Assembly (NCBI RefSeq): GCF_040702505.1
Contig: NZ_JBFBLC010000004.1
Location: 62,001 to 126,000 of the forward strand
Length of the DNA stretch: 64,000 nt
DNA from: Terrabacter sp040702505
GTDB lineage: Bacteria; Actinomycetota; Actinomycetes; Actinomycetales; Dermatophilaceae
Reading direction: 5' to 3'
Part shown: positions 59,681-64,000 of the stretch, one piece after another
How positions within the stretch are numbered: position 1 is the first letter of the stretch
Layout: every line of letters starts with the position of its first letter
Program-made: the position numbers and the translations under genes
Notes under the pieces: generated by a model
The model's database searches: none
Told to the model about the DNA's origin: nothing
What the model saw: only the letters and a program-made list of their open reading frames with translations

Positions 59681-62600
59681 TCACCGGAGGCCGATGTTGA
59701 CGTAGTACGTCTGGCCGTCGTCGAGCGTGACTCCCACTCGCCAGTAGCTGCCGGCCTGCGCCTTGTCGGTCTTCCAGTTGTACTGGTACTGCGTGCCGTC
59801 CCAGGTGTAGGTCCCGCCGGTGCTCCCCGTTGCGGTGTAGGCCGCCTCGTTGACCGCCGCTGCCGTGCTGCTGCCCTTGACCGGGGTCAACCACTGCGGG
59901 GCGGCGTTGGTCTGGACGACCTGACCCGCGGCGTTCTTGACCTGGAACTTCATCGGGATCGTCTGGCCGGCGTTGAACACGCTGGTCGACACGCCCGTCT
60001 GGTGCGCGGTGTCGTTGACCGGCTGAAGGAACAGCGGGCCGTTGCCGGTGCCGTTGCCGTAGCCGTAGATCACCTTGTAGGTGACCGTGGCGGTGCCCAC
60101 GTTTCCGGCCTTGTCGGTCGCGGTCGCGGTGTAGGTGAACGTGCCCACGCCGTTGGCCGTGCCGCCAGTCAGCTTACCGGTCGCCGGGGCGGCCAGGCCG
60201 CTGGTGGCGTCCTTGGCCGAGGCCGAGGCGGCCGGGACCGCACCGAGCGTGTACGTCTTGCCGTCCGCGATGCCGCCGATGGTGACGACGGGCGCGACGG
60301 TGTCGACGTTGATCCCACCGACGGTGGCCGTCGCGGTGTTGCCGGCGTTGTCGACGGCGGTGCCGGTGACGCTGTTGGCGCCCTCGGCCGACGCCGTGGC
60401 GTCGGGCTGGCAGGTAGCGATGCCGCTGACCGCGTCGTCACACGTGAAGTGGACGGTGACTGCGCTGTTGTACCAACCCGCGGCGTTCGGCTTCGTCGTC
60501 GCAGCACCGGTGATGGTCGGCTTCGACTTGTCGACGAGGACCGCCAGGGTGTGGGCCGTCTCTGCGTTGCCAGCCTTGTCGACGCTCCAGTAGGCCACCT
60601 GGTGGGTGCCCTCGCTGGAGACGGTGACCGACGAGCCGGACTGCGCGGCCCCGCCGTCGACCGTGTAGAAGGTGGCCTCGACGCCCGACAGGCCGTCGGT
60701 CGCTGCCAGGTTCACGGTGACGTCCGAGCTCTGCCAGCCGCTGGGGGCGGTGGCGCTGGTGCGCGGCGCCGTGCGGTCGATCTTGATGCCCTTGACGGTG
60801 GCACCCGTGGTGTTGCCGGCCTTGTCGCTGACCGACGCACCCGCCGAGAGGTTGTCGCCCTCACCGGTGATGGTGCTGTTGGCGGGGGTGGTGCCGTCGA
60901 TGCCCGAGAGGGCGTCGGCCGCCGTCCACTTCACAGTGACGTCGCCGTTGTACCAGCCGTTGCCGTTCGGCGCCGTGGTGGCAGCACCGCTCAGCGTGGG
61001 GGCGGTCTCGTCGACGTTGATGCCACCGATGGTGAACAGGTCACTCACGTTGCCCGCCGCGTCGGTGGCGGTGCCGCCGGCGCTCTGGCCCTTCCCCTCG
61101 TGCAACGTCGTGGACGCAGGGCAGGAGATGAGCCCCGAGAGCCCCTTCTGGTCGGCGCAGGTGAACGTCGCGGTGACGTCGGAGTTGAACCAGCCGTTGG
61201 GGTTGGCCGTGGCCGACAGGCCGCCGGTCACGGTCGGCTTGGTCTCGTCCACGTTGACCGTGGTCTCGTCCGTCGCCGTGTTGCCGGCCTTGTCGGTCGC
61301 GGTGCCCTGGACCTTCTGTGCGCCGCCCTCGCCCTTGGTGACGGGAGCGGTGCAGCTGGCGATGCCGGAGCCGCTGTCGGTGCAGGTGAAGGTGACGGTC
61401 ACGTCGCTGTTGTTCCAGCCGGCGTCATTGGCCTTCGGCGACTGCGAGTGGCTGATGCCGGGGGCCGTCTTGTCGATCTTCACCTCGATGTTCTTCTGGG
61501 CCTCGGTGTTGCCGGCCTTGTCGACGCTCCACACCTGGAGGTGGTGGACGCCGTCGGAGTCGATCGTGACGGAGGTGCCGTCGGCGACCGGGTCGTTGTC
61601 CAGCTGGTAGTGCGTAACCGCGACACCGGACAGGTTGTCGGTGGGCGTGAGCGTCACCGTGACCGCACTGTTGCTCCAGTCGGAGACGTCGGAGACCGCG
61701 GTGCTGGGAGGGGTCCGGTCGATCTTGACCGGGGCGCTCGTGGCCGAGGACCCGTTGCCGGCCAGGTCGGTGACCGAGGCGCCGGCTGTCAGGGCTTTGC
61801 CCTCACCGGTGATCGTGCTGTCAGCCGGGGCGGCCCCGTCGATGCCCGACAGGTTGTCACCCGCGGTCCAATGGATGGTGACGTCGCCGTTGTACCAGCC
61901 GGCCGGGTTGGGGTCGGTGGTCGGCGCCCCGCTCAGGGTCGGAGCCGTCTCGTCGACGTTGATCGGGCCCACCGTGGCGTCCTGGCTGTTGCCGGCCGCG
62001 TCCGTGGCGGTGCCCTTCGCCGACTGGGCCTTGCCCTCACCCAGGGTCACGGGGGAGGAGCAGCTGGCGACTCCCGAAAGCGCGTCCCCGCAGGTGAAGC
62101 CGACGGTGACGTTCCCGGCGTACCAGTTGTTGCCGTTCGGGTCGCGGTCGGCCTTGCCGGAGATGGTCGGCTTGGCCGTGTCGATGCTGACCGTGGCGTT
62201 GTCGACCTGGGTGTTGCCCGCGTTGTCCACGGCGGTGCCGGGCACCGCCTGGTCCTGGCCGTCGGTCGAGACCTGGGCGTCGGGCGGGCAGCTGCCCACT
62301 CCCGAGAGGGCGTCGGTGCACTTGTACGAGACCGTGACCGGCGTGTTGTTCCAGCCCTTGGCGTTCGGCGCCGGCGTGACCGTGTGGCCGATCGTCGGGT
62401 TGGTCAGGTCGATCTTGACCGTCGCGGTCTTCGCCGTCTCGGTGTTGCCGGCCTTGTCGACGCTCCAGTACTTCAGGGTGTGGACCCCTTCGGTGTTGAT
62501 CGTCAGCGAGCTGCCCTTCTGCGGGTCCCCGCTGTCCACCGTGTAGTACGTGGCGGCGACGCCCGAGAGCCCGTCCTTCGCGGCCAAACTCACCGTGACG

Positions 62601-64000
62601 GCGCTGTTGTTCCAGCCAGTCGGCGCGTTGGCGCCGGTGACGGGAGCCGTGCGGTCGATGTTGACCGCAGCGCTGTCGGCGGTGAAGGTGTTGTCGGCCT
62701 TGTCGGCCACCGTGGCCGTGGCCGTGAGGCCGGTGCCCTCGCCCGTGATGGTGCTGTCGGCGGGAGTGGAGGCAACGCCCGAACGGTCGTCGCCGGCAGT
62801 CCAGCCGATGGTGACGTCGCCGTTGTACCAGCCGTTGCCGTTGGCCGCGGTGGTCGGCTTGCCGCTCAGTGTCGGTGCCGTCTCGTCGACGTTGATGCCA
62901 CCGACCGTCGTGCTGGCCGAGTTGCCGGCCACATCGACAGCAGTGCCCTCGAGAGACTGGTTGGTGCCCTCGCCGAACGTCTTGTCAGCCGTGACAGAGG
63001 CGATGCCGGACAAAGAGTCGGCGCCGTCGAAGTGGACCGTGACGTCGGTGTTGTTCCAGCCGTTGGCGTTTACGCCCGGCGTGCGGCTGCCGGTGATCGT
63101 CGGCTTGGTCTTGTCGAGGTTGACGGTGACGGGGTCCGTTGCCGAGTTGCCGGCGTTGTCGGTTGCCGTGCCGATGACCTTCTGCCCGGTGACCTCCTGG
63201 GTGACGGTCTGGGGGTCGGTGCAGCTCTTGACCCCGGACAGACCGGGCTGGTCGGCGCACGTGAAGGTGACCGTCACGTCGGCGTTGTTCCAGCCGGCCG
63301 CATTCGCCTTGGGCGAGAGCGAGTGGGTGATGGTCGGAGCGGTCTTGTCGATCTTGACCGTGGCGACCTTCCACGCCTCGACGTTGCCTGCCTTGTCGGC
63401 GGAGCGGTAGGAGACCGTGTGGGTGCCCTCGGTCGTGAGCTGCACCGTGTTCCCGGCCTGCTCGGACCCGTTGTCGACGGTGTAGACGGTGTAGACGACG
63501 CCCGAGAGTCCGTCGGACGCCTCGAGGTTGAGCGTCAGGCCGTTGTTGACCCAACCGTCGGGCGCGTCGGCCGTCGTGAGCGGGGCGGTCTTGTCGATGT
63601 TGACCGGCTCGCTCGTCGACGACGTGGTGTTGCCGGCCTTGTCCGAGATCGACGCCGAGACGGTCTGTCCCTTGCCCTCCCCCGAGATGACCGCGTCGGC
63701 GGGCTTGTCACCCGCGAGGCCCGACAGGGCGTCGTCGGCCGACCAGGTCTCGGTGACGTCGGTGTTGTACCAGCCGTTCGCGTTCGGGCTGGTGGTGGGA
63801 GCGGCGCTCAGGTTCGGCGCGGTCTTGTCGATGTTGATCCCGCTGACCGTTGTGTTGCCGGAGTTACCGGCGTTGTCGGTCGCCGTGCCCGTGACGCTCT
63901 GGTCTGCGCCCTCGGTGAGGTGCTGGGGAGCGGTCACGGTGTCGATGCCGGAGAGGCTGTCCTTGGCGGCGAAGGAGACAGTGACGTCGTCCTTGTACCA
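59681..64000 (-). CDS. giant secreted Ig-like repeat protein with PxKF C-terminal domain (5' end beyond window)
   Basis: At least 1439 residues are visible and the frame stays open to the window edge, so the N-terminus is missing. Sixteen Ig-like modules of 76-82 residues (the first incomplete) end in (V/I)(D/N)xT(A/K/P)P and follow one another in a fixed cycle of four types, about 311 residues per cycle. Two types have a Cys pair (FTC...C), the third has GWYNGDVT, and the fourth has the GWNNSAVTVSL...YWSVDKAGN form of OmpL47-like domains. A further Ig-like segment (VTIGGIADGKTYTLG) and a PxKF domain (GQTIPMKFQVKNAAG) end the protein. It is probably a cell-surface or secreted adhesin- or enzyme-linked scaffold; no catalytic domain is in view. 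Confidence 0.88.
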   Translation of the reverse strand, partial: WYKDDVTVSFAAKDSLSGIDTVTAPQHLTEGADQSVTGTATDNAGNSGNTTVSGINIDKTAPNLSAAPTTSPNANGWYNTDVTETWSADDALSGLAGDKPADAVISGEGKGQTVSASISDKAGNTTSSTSEPVNIDKTAPLTTADAPDGWVNNGLTLNLEASDGLSGVVYTVYTVDNGSEQAGNTVQLTTEGTHTVSYRSADKAGNVEAWKVATVKIDKTAPTITHSLSPKANAAGWNNADVTVTFTCADQPGLSGVKSCTDPQTVTQEVTGQKVIGTATDNAGNSATDPVTVNLDKTKPTITGSRTPGVNANGWNNTDVTVHFDGADSLSGIASVTADKTFGEGTNQSLEGTAVDVAGNSASTTVGGINVDETAPTLSGKPTTAANGNGWYNGDVTIGWTAGDDRSGVASTPADSTITGEGTGLTATATVADKADNTFTADSAAVNIDRTAPVTGANAPTGWNNSAVTVSLAAKDGLSGVAATYYTVDSGDPQKGSSLTINTEGVHTLKYWSVDKAGNTETAKTATVKIDLTNPTIGHTVTPAPNAKGWNNTPVTVSYKCTDALSGVGSCPPDAQVSTDGQDQAVPGTAVDNAGNTQVDNATVSIDTAKPTISGKADRDPNGNNWYAGNVTVGFTCGDALSGVASCSSPVTLGEGKAQSAKGTATDAAGNSQDATVGPINVDETAPTLSGAPTTDPNPAGWYNGDVTIHWTAGDNLSGIDGAAPADSTITGEGKALTAGASVTDLAGNGSSATSAPVKIDRTPPSTAVSDVSDWSNSAVTVTLTPTDNLSGVAVTHYQLDNDPVADGTSVTIDSDGVHHLQVWSVDKAGNTEAQKNIEVKIDKTAPGISHSQSPKANDAGWNNSDVTVTFTCTDSGSGIASCTAPVTKGEGGAQKVQGTATDKAGNTATDETTVNVDETKPTVTGGLSATANPNGWFNSDVTATFTCADQKGLSGLISCPASTTLHEGKGQSAGGTATDAAGNVSDLFTIGGINVDETAPTLSGAATTAPNGNGWYNGDVTVKWTAADALSGIDGTTPANSTITGEGDNLSAGASVSDKAGNTTGATVKGIKIDRTAPRTSATAPSGWQSSDVTVNLAATDGLSGVEATFYTVDGGAAQSGSSVTVSSEGTHQVAYWSVDKAGNAETAHTLAVLVDKSKPTITGAATTKPNAAGWYNSAVTVHFTCDDAVSGIATCQPDATASAEGANSVTGTAVDNAGNTATATVGGINVDTVAPVVTIGGIADGKTYTLGAVPAASASAKDATSGLAAPATGKLTGGTANGVGTFTYTATATDKAGNVGTATVTYKVIYGYGNGTGNGPLFLQPVNDTAHQTGVSTSVFNAGQTIPMKFQVKNAAGQVVQTNAAPQWLTPVKGSSTAAAVNEAAYTATGSTGGTYTWDGTQYQYNWKTDKAQAGSYWRVGVTLDDGQTYYVNIGLR

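Noticed and set aside
60135..63410. Long open frames on the plus strand opposite the Ig-repeat gene
   Set aside because: They are shadows of the repeated codons on the minus strand, with no ribosome sites and no family motifs. The minus-strand protein has clear Ig and PxKF domains.

Overview
The window is very GC-rich and gene-dense, with GTG starts, ATGA/GTGA stop-start overlaps, WhiB, ergothioneine and MarP genes. All of this points to an actinobacterium. Long stretches keep the gene order of Mycobacterium tuberculosis Rv3671c-Rv3682 (marP, NUDIX, nth, crp, MBL hydrolase, RidA, a small DUF4177-type gene, two ArsA/Get3-type ATPases, whiB4, ponA2). An Intrasporangiaceae-like member of the Micrococcales is my best guess, but this is an inference. 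No plasmid, phage or IS element is intact here.

Layout: 1-6.9 kb holds a possible SRP RNA end, a LacI regulator divergent from an MFS permease with a double palindromic operator, an Eis-like acetyltransferase, an ABC ATPase with its DUF6297-type membrane partner, and a DUF3817 protein. 6.9-9.2 kb is egtB-egtD (ergothioneine). 9.4-20.5 kb is mainly housekeeping: dnaX, a methyltransferase, plsC, a NiCoT transporter with an operator, recR, a DUF5063 protein, aspartokinase with an internal beta-subunit start, a secreted beta-propeller-like protein and topoisomerase IB. 20.5-25.7 kb holds a PNPOx protein, a DHA2 drug pump, a YbdK ligase, two membrane proteins and tRNA-Pro(CGG), whose 3' end is duplicated 140 bp away. 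25.8-32.8 kb is a phosphoesterase, yqeY, ponA2, whiB4 and two Get3-like ATPases. 32.8-34.1 kb is a DUF559-type nuclease-like gene bracketed by REPIN-like inverted repeats. 34.1-43.2 kb resumes the conserved Rv3671c-Rv3680-like block, with a DUF1989 plus YqcI/YcgG pair inserted between crp and nth. 43.2-50.2 kb has a frameshifted GNAT gene, a tripartite tricarboxylate transporter with a coupled universal stress protein, and a CitA/CitB-type two-component system. 50.3-54.1 kb is a flavin reductase, an HxlR regulator, an acyl-CoA-dehydrogenase-fold monooxygenase candidate and a patatin-like protein. 54.3-59.6 kb has an acyltransferase 3 gene, an FMN-binding protein with a ferric-reductase-like membrane protein, and an OmpR-type two-component system. 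From 59.7 kb to the window edge runs the 3' part of a very large secreted Ig-repeat protein.

The feature least explained by known genes is the intergenic DNA. Three families of short repeats sit between genes: (1) AAAGTGCCCACTCGAC, about twenty copies at six loci, including a roughly 94-bp folded composite present twice and a 30-bp tandem array; (2) a GAGAGCGCGCCCC unit at two loci; (3) 49-50 bp REPIN-like units with GGTTCGAGGTGAT arms, two on each side of the DUF559-like gene. In addition the heptamer GTATGCC/GGCATAC is strongly over-represented on both strands, and many genes carry a TANNNT -10 box 6-8 nt before the start codon, as expected for leaderless mRNAs.
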